Source of the DNA: Bacteroides acidifaciens
GTDB taxonomy: Bacteria; Bacteroidota; Bacteroidia; Bacteroidales; Bacteroidaceae
DNA: 64,000 nt
Assembly: GCF_903181435.1 (NCBI RefSeq)
Contig: NZ_CAEUHO010000004.1
Span: 992,001-1,056,000 of the forward strand
Reading direction: 5' to 3'
Positions 29,073-36,191 of this stretch are shown piece after piece. The translations under genes and the position numbers were made by a program. Numbering within the stretch: position 1 is the first letter of the stretch; each line of letters opens with the position of its first letter. The notes beneath the pieces were generated by a model that made no database searches, was not told where the DNA came from, and saw only the letters and a program-made list of their open reading frames with translations.

Positions 29073-30197
29073 TTATTGCTTCAACAGTACAATCATCTTC
29101 AGCGAGAAGTCGAAGAATACCATCTTGGCATTTACATTCTGTTCTATATGTAGTTGCGCTTCGCTTAATTCGTCCATGATGCCTATCACATTCCGTTCGT
29201 TGACAAAGGGCGCAAAGCGGGTTGCAAAATTCTGTTCATTAATCGTCATATACGTCAGGTCGCGTTGGTGCAGGTTGAAGATAAAATTCTCCCGAATCAT
29301 GCGTTGGCAATATTCCAGGAAGTTCTTCTGACGCTCACGTCCCATGCCCGCCACTTGCTCGCTCCACATTTTCATCTCCCTGATTTTCCGTTGGTAAGAC
29401 AATCGCATCAGGCTGACAAACAAGTCAAAAAACAACTGGTTCTCTTCATTCAGATGAATCGTTTCGAGTGCCTTGATAAAGTTCCCGTTTGCCAGATGGG
29501 CAATGGAAACACTGTCGGCAGGCAAAATGTTATATTTCGTCTGTAATACCCGGTCGATGCTGGCTTCATCAATCTTCCGCACATTCATGCGTTGGGTACG
29601 GCTCAGGATAGTGGGCAGAATCATGTCCGGTGCTTCCGATACTAATAAGAAAACCGTTTTTTCGGGCGGTTCCTCAAGCAGCTTCAGCAGTTTGTTGGCG
29701 CATACCGGATGCATTTTTTCCGGCAGCCATACAATCGTAATCTTAAATCCCCCTTCACTGGATTTCAGGCTGAGTTTTTTCAGAATCTCGTCACTTTCTT
29801 TAGCGTAAATCAATGCTTGTGAGTTTTCCGCATCCATCTCTCCCAACCAGTGATTGAGGTTAAAGTAAGGATGATTGATAACAAACGGTCGCCAGTCGGC
29901 TATATAATCATCGCATACTTCCTTCTTCCCCTTTGCGCTTTTCACGATAGGGAATACGAAATGTACGTCGGGATGCACCAGTTTATTGAATTTCACGCAG
30001 GACGGACACGTTCCGCAGGCATCAGTCTCCCCCCGATTAGTGCAACTGATGTAACGTGCGTATGCAATAGCCAGCGGCATTTTCCCGACCCCTTCCGGTC
30101 CGCAAATAAGCTGGGCATGTGGAATACGCCCCTCATTCACTTCCTGAATAAGCCGTTGCTTGATTTCTTCCTGTCCGATTACGTCTCTGAAAAACAT
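29073..30197 (-). CDS. holB: DNA polymerase III delta-prime subunit
   Basis: 374 aa, AAA+ clamp-loader subunit. The Walker A region reads CGPEGVGKMPLA, where the usual Thr/Ser after the lysine is Met, consistent with the delta-prime subunit not hydrolysing ATP. A zinc-binding set of four cysteines follows (C-G-C-x-x-C spacing in CTNRGETDACGTCPSC), and the SRT version of the SRC motif is present (LSRTQRM). It starts 1 bp after metF ends, and the RicT-like gene follows 14 bp later; holB beside a PSP1/RicT-like gene is also the order seen in Firmicutes. Confidence 0.93.
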   Translation of the reverse strand: MFFRDVIGQEEIKQRLIQEVNEGRIPHAQLICGPEGVGKMPLAIAYARYISCTNRGETDACGTCPSCVKFNKLVHPDVHFVFPIVKSAKGKKEVCDDYIADWRPFVINHPYFNLNHWLGEMDAENSQALIYAKESDEILKKLSLKSSEGGFKITIVWLPEKMHPVCANKLLKLLEEPPEKTVFLLVSEAPDMILPTILSRTQRMNVRKIDEASIDRVLQTKYNILPADSVSIAHLANGNFIKALETIHLNEENQLFFDLFVSLMRLSYQRKIREMKMWSEQVAGMGRERQKNFLEYCQRMIRENFIFNLHQRDLTYMTINEQNFATRFAPFVNERNVIGIMDELSEAQLHIEQNVNAKMVFFDFSLKMIVLLKQ

Positions 30198-30198
30198 A

Positions 30199-31152
30199 TC
30201 AATAAATGATTTTGGCTACTTCTTTGATACTGTCTACTGCTCCGATAGAGTAGAAATGAATACTCGGCACTCCATGAGCCATCAACTCCTTGCATTGGGC
30301 TACACACCATTCGATACCTACCTGCTCGGCTTCCGCGTCATTCTTGCATTTCAAAGCCTCTTTCACCAAGTCTTCCGGCAAATCCACTTTGAAAGTCTTT
30401 GGAACCATGCTTAGTTGAGACAGCTTCTTGAACGGCTTGATTCCCGGAATGATAGGTATATTGATACCTGCCGCCTTGGCGTGCTCCACAAACTCAAAAT
30501 ATTTCCTGTTATCGTAGAACAACTGTGTCACGGCATATTCCGCCCCGTTCTCCACTTTTTTCTTCAGCCAGTAAAGGTCAGTCTCGATATTAGGCGCTTC
30601 TTCGTGCTTCTCCGGATAACAAGCCACCCCGTATGAAAACGGCGTATTGCTGACTTTCATCTCCGAACCGTCCACAAAAATGCCTTTATTGAAATTATTG
30701 ATTTGTTCCTGCAACTCGATAGCATGATGATAACCGTCGCCTTCCGGTGTAAATGCCGACTCATGTTTCGCTTTGTCACCACGCAATACCAGTAATTCCG
30801 TGATATTCAGAAATTGCAGGTCGAGCAATACATACTCGGTCTCTTCACGTGTGAATCCGCTGCACAAAATATGCGGGACTACTGTAATATTGTATTTATT
30901 CTGGATGGCGGCAGCCACGGCAACCGTTCCCGGACGCCTTCTCAGGCGGTTTCTCTGAAACAATCCGTTACCGAGGTCTTTATACACGTATTCGCTGCGG
31001 TGGGTGGTGATATTGATATATTTCGGGTCAAATTCCCGAAGCGTATCGATTGTCTGATATAACTTTTCTATTCCCGTTCCTTTCAGCGGTGGAAGTATCT
31101 CGAAAGAAAAAGCTGTTTTCTTGTTGCTATGTATTAAATCAATTACTTTCAT
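30199..31152 (-). CDS. metF: Methylenetetrahydrofolate reductase
   Basis: 317 aa TIM-barrel flavoprotein that reduces 5,10-methylene-THF to 5-methyl-THF, feeding methionine synthesis. FSFEILPPLKG near the start contains the catalytic glutamate region, and LLVLRGDKA, YPEKHEEAPN and TQLFYDNRKYFEFV are family hallmarks. It is the promoter-proximal gene of the minus-strand cluster; a TATTTTTG-like -7 box lies on the minus strand about 60 bp upstream. I see no SAM-riboswitch fold in the upstream sequence. Confidence 0.96.
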   Translation of the reverse strand: MKVIDLIHSNKKTAFSFEILPPLKGTGIEKLYQTIDTLREFDPKYINITTHRSEYVYKDLGNGLFQRNRLRRRPGTVAVAAAIQNKYNITVVPHILCSGFTREETEYVLLDLQFLNITELLVLRGDKAKHESAFTPEGDGYHHAIELQEQINNFNKGIFVDGSEMKVSNTPFSYGVACYPEKHEEAPNIETDLYWLKKKVENGAEYAVTQLFYDNRKYFEFVEHAKAAGINIPIIPGIKPFKKLSQLSMVPKTFKVDLPEDLVKEALKCKNDAEAEQVGIEWCVAQCKELMAHGVPSIHFYSIGAVDSIKEVAKIIY

Positions 31153-31592
31153 TCTTTTTTGCTAATGTTCGTTATCTACTTGGATTAAACGTGCATATTG
31201 GGACAAAAATACGAAAAAAGAAAGATTTCTTCTTGATTTACTCTAAAATAGTTTTGTTTTATCGTTCTATTATAGATAAAAGAGGGAATAACCCCTATAG
31301 GATACACCCTCTCTTATCTAATTATTATTATATCAGAATTTATTTTTCGATGCAGAAGTATTTCCTTATTTATGCGAGCGTAAATAAGGTCGAGTCCTCT
31401 TTTTGTAAGAACTGAATATAGATAAAACAGATTTTGTAGAGAAAATACGGATAAAATAGTAGCAACTTCCACAAAAGTTTTTCTCTCTTGTTGTTTCAAG
31501 ATAAAGGGCTTTTCTGTATGCAATATGCCTTGCGTTTGCCCTGCTTGGTCCTGGCTTTGGAAGACTTTCACACTAGAATAAAAAATCAAAAA

Positions 31593-31612
31593 CATTTCTC
31601 ATATTCTCATAG
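31593..31612 (-). repeat. Left copy of a perfect 20-bp inverted repeat
   Basis: On the minus strand this reads CTATGAGAAT then ATGAGAAATG. The identical 20-bp sequence lies on the plus strand at 34927-34946. The two copies flank the region that holds both insertion sequences, but they are not part of either. Without the insertions they would be roughly 670 bp apart. Confidence 0.85.
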
Positions 31613-31733
31613 TAACGCATATTCATCTGATTACTAAATATATAAAGAATGAGAACAAAATTATTTACATGCTTTTCTCATGGTTTTATTAAGAAAACGC
31701 GCTTAAAACAATGCATCTCTCATGCCATTACCG

Positions 31734-31746
31734 GCATTTCTCATAC
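31734..31746 (-). repeat. GTATGAGAAATGC repeat, reverse orientation
   Basis: The same 13 bases occur on the plus strand at 33439-33451, across the IS4-type element. Confidence 0.8.
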
Positions 31747-31838
31747 ATCACAAACAGTATTCCTATAGTTTGAGCATGAACACTTAATAAACTGTAACCA
31801 AACAACCGTTCATTTTTATTATAACTAACTGACAACTA

Positions 31839-31848
31839 AAGATTATAC
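31839..31848 (+). repeat. Target-site duplication of IS4-type element, left
   Basis: AAGATTATAC here is repeated at 33173-33182 directly outside the other end of the element. Ten bp is within the range for IS4-family members. Confidence 0.75.
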
Positions 31849-33172
31849 ACTAGTGTCCCGTTAAAATCGGGACGAGTTATTAATTAATCAAATAATCCCG
31901 GAATAAGGGGATTAAATTGTTCTTTGACATCATTGAAATTAGTCTTATTAAACAGCTCTTGTAAAGGCGTTTTATCTGTTAATGAGATGCTAAGAATCTG
32001 CAAGACCTCATAAGTTGAACGATTCAGTTGCATATCATATTGTACAATAGCTACTAAACAATAGGTGATGATAGCAACACTAATCTGTATTCGAACCGCA
32101 TTCTCGGTAGTACCCCAGAACCTTTTTATCTTAAGGTGTTGTTTCAGCCATTTGAAGAAAAGTTCCACGAACCATCTTTTCTTATAAAGATTGGCAACAT
32201 CAAGTGCAGATATGTGTTTGGCATTCGTCAGGAATGTGAATTCACGATCATCCTCTTCATCATAGAAACGGATGACTCTGAATGATTCAGGATACTTCTT
32301 TCCAGAAGTGTACCCTATCAGTTTCACTTCCGCATCTGAAAGGATATTTTTCGGCATTCTACGCTTCCATTTACAGAACTTGCATTTCAGATTAGACTTC
32401 GCTCTGACTACAAAGAAAGAACCTGTAAGATGAATCCGATAAAGTTCTTTAAACGAGTCATACGCTCTGTCAAATATATAATAAGCATTTGGCTCATAAT
32501 TAATTGCGGACATTTCTGTTGAATCATGCCTGGATGCTGTAGTTACTGTATAAAAGGCTGGAAGTTGTGCTTCTATGTCATAAAGGACATGAGCCTTAAC
32601 TCCACCTTTTTTCTTACGGAACTTCGCCCAAGGGAATGTAGCCAAACATAAAGGAATTGTAGTGGAATCAAACGCATACTTCCTTCCTGGAATATCCAAG
32701 ATGTGAGTCGATCGTTTTTCACATGCTTCCTTCATCATATAGAAAGCAAAATCTTCGAAGATTCTGTAATCCCGATTCTGATTGGCAGATGCAAGCGTAG
32801 TTTTGGCAATGGGCTCACGACCCAATCCCAAATGATAACGCTTTCCTTGATGTGCTTCCAAAGCTACAATCAAGTCACGAAGACTTTCACGATTACTGAG
32901 TTGACCGAACATCATTGCAAGTAACTGACTCCAGCAAGTGAAATGTTTCACATAACGATTGCCATCATACTTGTCTACAAGTCTTCTGAACTTATCATTG
33001 TTCAAGAATTCTACTAACTGAGCGAAAACATATTTATCTTGGTTCATTTGAGGTCACCTTAATTGACCTCAAAGGTATGATTTCAAATCGTCGCGCCTAA
33101 AAAGTAGTATCTAATAGACTATATTTCAATTATTTCAAAGAACTATTTATCCACTTTTACGGGACACTAATG
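31849..33172 (-). mobile_element. IS4-family insertion sequence, complete
   Basis: 1324 bp bounded by a 10-bp target duplication. The terminal inverted repeats read TAGTGTCCCGT from both sides (31851-31861, and reverse complement ending at 33169), with two or three outer bases that differ. It contains one intact transposase gene. Both ends, the duplication and the reading frame are intact, so it may still be able to move. Confidence 0.85.
31884..33047 (-). CDS. IS4-family DDE transposase
   Basis: 387 aa, full length. The catalytic triad is readable: first D in YAFDSTTI, second D in YYIFDRAYDSF, and the glutamate in the YREK-like motif YKKRWFVELFFKWLKQ (Y-x2-R-x3-E-x6-K). The N-terminal part (FAQLVEFLNNDKFRRLVDKYDG, HFTCWSQLLAMMFGQLSNRESLRDL) is the domain common to many Bacteroides IS4-type transposases. 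It moves DNA by cut-and-paste with hairpin intermediates. Confidence 0.95.
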   Translation of the reverse strand: MNQDKYVFAQLVEFLNNDKFRRLVDKYDGNRYVKHFTCWSQLLAMMFGQLSNRESLRDLIVALEAHQGKRYHLGLGREPIAKTTLASANQNRDYRIFEDFAFYMMKEACEKRSTHILDIPGRKYAFDSTTIPLCLATFPWAKFRKKKGGVKAHVLYDIEAQLPAFYTVTTASRHDSTEMSAINYEPNAYYIFDRAYDSFKELYRIHLTGSFFVVRAKSNLKCKFCKWKRRMPKNILSDAEVKLIGYTSGKKYPESFRVIRFYDEEDDREFTFLTNAKHISALDVANLYKKRWFVELFFKWLKQHLKIKRFWGTTENAVRIQISVAIITYCLVAIVQYDMQLNRSTYEVLQILSISLTDKTPLQELFNKTNFNDVKEQFNPLIPGLFD

Positions 33173-33182
33173 AAGATTATAC
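33173..33182 (+). repeat. Target-site duplication of IS4-type element, right
   Basis: AAGATTATAC, identical to 31839-31848. Confidence 0.75.
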
Positions 33183-33224
33183 TACTGTAATCAATAGATT
33201 TTCAATAAGACATCTCTATCGTTT

Positions 33225-33300
33225 CACTCCAGTGAACAGATTCGTTCACTAGAGTGCGCAAATCTATCCACTCTAGTGCAATGGTCTGTCCACTGGAGTG
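33225..33300. repeat. Array of four CACTNNAGTG palindromes at 22-bp period
   Basis: Boxes: CACTCCAGTG 33225-33234, CACTAGAGTG 33247-33256, CACTCTAGTG 33269-33278, CACTGGAGTG 33291-33300. Starts are exactly 22 bp apart. Box 4 is the reverse complement of box 1 and box 3 of box 2, so the 76-bp array is also one large inverted repeat; ACAGA after box 1 matches TCTGT before box 4. It could serve as paired protein sites on one DNA face or as a long hairpin in RNA. Confidence 0.85.
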
Positions 33301-33437
33301 GAATGATACGTATGAAGGCAGGAAAATACAATAATGTCTATTGTAAAAGATATGTTATCTACCGATTCAACGTACAAACTACGGTTATATTGCCCTATAC
33401 ATATTAGTATGCTGAAACAAGGACAAGCATAATATAC

Positions 33438-33470
33438 AGTATGAGAAATGCGAAACAAAGTATGAGAAAT
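33438..33470 (+). repeat. Two direct copies of AGTATGAGAAAT
   Basis: Copies at 33438-33449 and 33459-33470, 21 bp start to start. They belong to the same motif family as 31593, 31734, 34856 and 34927. Confidence 0.8.
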
Positions 33471-33476
33471 ACCTTC

Positions 33477-33484
33477 TTTGAAGG
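33477..33484 (+). repeat. Target-site duplication of IS256-type element, left
   Basis: TTTGAAGG, repeated at 34831-34838. Eight bp is typical for IS256-family insertion. Confidence 0.8.
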
Positions 33485-34830
33485 GGCACTGTCCACAATT
33501 TTGTGTAAATAGAAAACTTCAGGATTCGGGTTTTATACTTGAATCCTGTTTTCAAATATAGTAATAAATTGGTTAAATATCAATGCCCAATTCCAAATAG
33601 GTTGGTACCATTTCTTTTCAATTTCGTTAATGGCCAAATAGACAGATTTTTTCAGTGCATCATCATTTGGAAATGATAGCTTATTTTTGGTGTACTTTCT
33701 AATTTTCCCATTTAGATTTTCAATAAGATTAGTGGTATAGATAATCTTTCTAATCTCGACGGGGAAATCAAAGAACACGGTCAGTTCTTCCCAATTATTT
33801 CTCCATGAGCGTATCGCATATGGATATTTAGCACCCCATTTTTGCTCAAAGTTATCCAACTCCATCTCAGCTGCTTCTTTAGTAGGTGCATTATAGATGT
33901 TCTTTAAATCGGCAGTGAATTCCTTTTTTTCTTTCCAGACGACATAGCGACAGGAGTTTCTAATTTGGTGTACCACACATATTTGAGTAGTAGAGGCAGG
34001 AAATACACTCTTGATGGTTTCCGTAAATCCATTCAGGTTATCAGTAACTGTAATCAGAATGTCTTCTACACCACGGGCTTTGAGATCCGTTAAAACGCCC
34101 ATCCAGAAAGCGGCACTCTCATTTTTGCCAATCCACATACCCAATACTTCTTTCAAACCTTCCTTATTCAGACCTACACATAGGTAAACAGTCTTGTTGA
34201 TCACTTTGCCGTTTTCTCTGACTTTGAATACGATACCATCCATCCAGACAATCATATATAAACTGTCCAAAGGACGATTCTGCCACTCTGTTGCAGCCTG
34301 GCTAACTTTATTGGTGATAATGGAGATAGCGGAGGTGGAAAGGTTAATGCCGTATATTTCCTGCATTTCCGACTCAATATCAGCGACGCTCATACCTTTG
34401 GCATAAAGAGAGATGACAAGACGCTCGATTGATAAGCCGCGGGATTGATGCTTGGGAACAACAATAGGCTCAAATTCTCCTTTCCGATCACGAGGAACCT
34501 GAATAACAGATTTACCCATCTCGGTTTGAATCTGCTTCCTATAACTACCATTGCGGGAGTTGCCACTATGATCGCCTTGATTGGAGTGTTTTTCATAACC
34601 TAAATGGTTATCCATCTCTGCTTCCAGCATTTGTTCATAAACACGAGTATGAAGCTCTTTCATGAAAGCAGTCACATCTTCGCCTGTCTTAAACTGGGAC
34701 AGAAACTCTTTACTTAAAAATTCTTTAGGAATGTCCATAAAATCTGATTTTTACAAAGTTAATACATAAATAAAAAAACTATGAGAAAAATCCCGTAGTT
34801 TTCTATTTACACAATTAGATGGATAGTCCC
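33485..34830 (-). mobile_element. IS256-family insertion sequence, complete
   Basis: 1346 bp. Imperfect terminal inverted repeats of about 34 bp: left end GGCACTGTCC, right end (reverse complement) GGGACTATCC, both leading into TTGTGTAAATAGAAAACT. Flanked by an 8-bp duplication. It contains one intact transposase gene and no passenger gene. Confidence 0.9.
33533..34738 (-). CDS. IS256-family (mutator-type) transposase
   Basis: 401 aa, full length for the family. The N-terminal LGYEKHSNQGDHSGNSRNGSY, the central VPRDRKGEFEPIVVPKHQ and the catalytic segments (D in IVWMDGIVFKV, D in ITVTDNLNGF, E in the EMELDNFEQKW helix) are all in place, as is IYTTNLIENLNGKIRKYTKNK near the end. It moves the element through a circular intermediate, as known for IS256. 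Confidence 0.96.
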   Translation of the reverse strand: MDIPKEFLSKEFLSQFKTGEDVTAFMKELHTRVYEQMLEAEMDNHLGYEKHSNQGDHSGNSRNGSYRKQIQTEMGKSVIQVPRDRKGEFEPIVVPKHQSRGLSIERLVISLYAKGMSVADIESEMQEIYGINLSTSAISIITNKVSQAATEWQNRPLDSLYMIVWMDGIVFKVRENGKVINKTVYLCVGLNKEGLKEVLGMWIGKNESAAFWMGVLTDLKARGVEDILITVTDNLNGFTETIKSVFPASTTQICVVHQIRNSCRYVVWKEKKEFTADLKNIYNAPTKEAAEMELDNFEQKWGAKYPYAIRSWRNNWEELTVFFDFPVEIRKIIYTTNLIENLNGKIRKYTKNKLSFPNDDALKKSVYLAINEIEKKWYQPIWNWALIFNQFITIFENRIQV

Positions 34831-34838
34831 TTTGAAGG
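34831..34838 (+). repeat. Target-site duplication of IS256-type element, right
   Basis: TTTGAAGG, identical to 33477-33484. Confidence 0.8.
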
Positions 34839-34850
34839 CATTTTAGACCC

Positions 34851-34897
34851 ATAAACTATGAGAAATACATGTAAATATTTTAATTCTCATAGTTTAT
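34851..34897. repeat. 14-bp perfect inverted repeat (hairpin) of the TATGAGAA family
   Basis: ATAAACTATGAGAA (34851-34864) and TTCTCATAGTTTAT (34884-34897) are exact reverse complements over a 19-bp loop. Each arm contains the CTATGAGAA motif. There is no T run after it, so it is not a usual terminator. Confidence 0.8.
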
Positions 34898-34926
34898 ACT
34901 TCTAATTATCAGTCGAATACTATTTC

Positions 34927-34946
34927 CTATGAGAATATGAGAAATG
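34927..34946 (+). repeat. Right copy of the 20-bp inverted repeat
   Basis: Exact reverse complement of 31593-31612. It consists of two overlapping TATGAGAA units. Confidence 0.85.
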
Positions 34947-35104
34947 ATTTTGCGAAATTGTTCTAGTAGCAGGCTGAAGCTAGATTCAAGTTATAAATGC
35001 ATTATTTTTTTAAGCCGAAAAGACTAATCGAGGGGGGATTTGAACGTTGTTTGTGTATAACCAAAATAATTTTGTGTCTCATGCTCATTTCTTTGTCAAT
35101 ATTG

Positions 35105-35135
35105 TTTGCTTGCTAAATATAAATTGCTACTTTTG
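35105..35135 (+). promoter_or_regulatory. Consensus Bacteroides promoter of the structured RNA
   Basis: TTTG at 35105-35108, 19-bp spacer, TACTTTTG at 35128-35135. This is a full -33/-7 match. The predicted start is near 35142, at the foot of an 8-bp hairpin (TTACTTTC 35143-35150 with GAAAGTAA 35158-35165). Confidence 0.75.
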
Positions 35136-35141
35136 TCGTAG

Positions 35142-35390
35142 TTTACTTTCTAGCGAAGAAAGTAAGTTTTAATAATTTTATTGAGAACGGTTATTTATTG
35201 CATTCTATATAAAAATCGGCTAATTTTTTACTCCTGAATGACGATAAGTGACGGGTCTCACGCATCTTTTGTATATATAATCTTGTTATATACTCAATTG
35301 GGCGTGGGGCTATCACTTGTGTTCAGGAGAGGGTCTTAGCCGATACCTTATATAGGACATGGGTAGATAGTTCCCTCGCTCTCTTTTTTA
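35142..35390 (+). ncRNA. Predicted structured RNA with 150-nt rod-like fold (possibly 6S-like)
   Basis: Six consecutive helices pair symmetrically: 35205-35212 with 35348-35355 (8 bp), 35215-35223 with 35336-35344 (9 bp), 35231-35238 with 35322-35329 (8 bp), 35245-35251 with 35313-35319 (7 bp, one wobble), 35255-35263 with 35302-35310 (9 bp, wobbles) and 35271-35277 with 35287-35293 (7 bp). They are separated by small internal loops, giving a rod closed by a 9-nt loop. A consensus promoter lies upstream and a six-T run (35384-35389) downstream. The long rod with internal loops recalls 6S RNA, but I could not match any family by sequence. It may instead be the leader of the 113-aa gene. Ends are estimates. 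Confidence 0.5.
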
Positions 35391-35442
35391 TATATAACCC
35401 CTCGCACCACCGGGAACAGATGCGTCAAACAAGACTAAAACG

Positions 35443-35784
35443 ATGAGCATCGATTTTAAAGAGAACATCATCCGCTTGATGCAGCACCCTATCATGCATA
35501 AGCCTATAAGTGAACTGACAGGTTCTGAGCAAAGCCAGGCTTATGAACTCCTGGATAGTCTGGTTGAGTCTTCCATGGATAACTCCTGTACCCAGATAGG
35601 CTATATCCAAATCTCCCGTCTGTATTATGCCCTTGGTGAGCTGGCTTATGAACAGGGTGATGCTCCTGAACGTATAATTAAATATTTCCTTTCCTCTCTC
35701 CATTCCTTGGAGAAGGGTGGAATTGACCTGAGTCTGAACAAATGGGCGGAACTCGTGAATTTGCGGCAATCTTCTGAGTCTTGA
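35443..35784 (+). CDS. Hypothetical protein, 113 aa
   Basis: Not recognised. The protein is acidic and predicted all-helical (IDFKENIIRLMQHPIMHKPISEL, SEQSQAYELLDSLVES, ISRLYYALGELAYEQGDAPERIIKYFLSSLHSLEKGG), with a helix pair that resembles a TPR-like hairpin. There is no signal peptide or membrane segment, so it is probably cytoplasmic. Codon use looks like neighbouring genes, which supports that it is real. It lies 53 bp after the T run of the structured RNA. The region after its stop contains several hairpins and a strong terminator. Confidence 0.65.
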   Translation: MSIDFKENIIRLMQHPIMHKPISELTGSEQSQAYELLDSLVESSMDNSCTQIGYIQISRLYYALGELAYEQGDAPERIIKYFLSSLHSLEKGGIDLSLNKWAELVNLRQSSES

Positions 35785-35942
35785 ATTGCGTAATCGGATA
35801 AAATCATCCGTATGCTCCAGATTCATAATTTAGTCGTATGCCATGATAATGGCTCGGTTTCCGTAACCCTGCCCTAATTTATAACGGAGGTTGCAAATCG
35901 TTAGACAGCTTGTGAAAGTAGTTTTTCCGGTTTGTCTCCTAG

Positions 35943-35986
35943 AGAGGATGTCCACTTCCCCATACGGACATCCTCTTGTTTTTTTT
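35943..35986 (+). terminator. Strong terminator after the 113-aa gene
   Basis: AGAGGATGTCC (35943-35953) pairs perfectly with GGACATCCTCT (35966-35976) over 12 nt, followed by TTG and eight T. Confidence 0.92.
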
Positions 35987-36094
35987 CTCAATATCATTTC
36001 CTCTAAACATCATTTTATCTATAATAAATCTTCCCGCCATTTGTCTTTCTCACCTGCAATTTCCATTCATTTTCTTCTTTCCGTTCTTTTTTTT

Positions 36095-36134
36095 CTTCCT
36101 TTCTTTATTCATTTCTTCCTTTCTTTATTCATTT
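36095..36134 (+). repeat. 20-bp tandem repeat within a polypyrimidine tract
   Basis: CTTCCTTTCTTTATTCATTT occurs twice, back to back (36095-36114, 36115-36134). The surrounding 130 bp (about 36040-36170) are almost all C and T on this strand. Confidence 0.8.
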
Positions 36135-36170
36135 CTTTCTTCCTTTTTCATTTTTTCTTCTTTCTCTCTT

Positions 36171-36191
36171 CGTGCGCGCTTTACGCGCACG
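36171..36191. repeat. CG-rich palindrome
   Basis: CGTGCGCG (36171-36178) pairs with CGCGCACG (36184-36191) over CTTTA. It is GC-rich in an AT-rich setting and has no T run after it on the plus strand. Confidence 0.75.

Larger units (their letters stand above)
31153..31848. other. AT-rich intergenic region with TATGAGAAAT-type repeats
   Basis: 696 bp between metF and the IS4-type element. The first 150 bp should hold the metF promoter. From 31593 there are repeated short motifs of the type TATGAGAAAT in reverse orientation: a double copy at 31593-31612 and a 13-bp copy at 31734-31746. A small minus-strand ORF (31314-31595) is present but shows no family features and I do not call it. Confidence 0.6.
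33183..33476. other. Intergenic remnant between the two insertion sequences
   Basis: 294 bp of the original intergenic region. It holds the four-box palindrome array (33225-33300) and two direct copies of AGTATGAGAAAT (33438-33449, 33459-33470). No gene is seen. Confidence 0.6.

Noticed and set aside
31153..31330. SAM riboswitch upstream of metF
   Set aside because: I looked for the multi-helix junction and conserved segments on the minus strand and did not see them.
31314..31595. 93-aa ORF on the minus strand
   Set aside because: AT-rich, no family features, no clear start signal, and it overlaps the repeat at 31593.
33225..33300. CRISPR-like array
   Set aside because: The repeated boxes are 10-bp palindromes with 12-bp spacers and differ in their centre; no cas genes are present. 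Repeats and spacers are too short for CRISPR.
31593..34946. Invertible promoter cassette
   Set aside because: Inverted repeats exist, but no site-specific recombinase gene is near and no outward consensus promoter is found just inside the repeats. Kept only as a question.
35142..35390. tmRNA, RNase P RNA or SRP RNA
   Set aside because: None of their conserved sequence blocks (tag ORF and tRNA-like ends, P4 core, SRP GNAR loop region) are visible.
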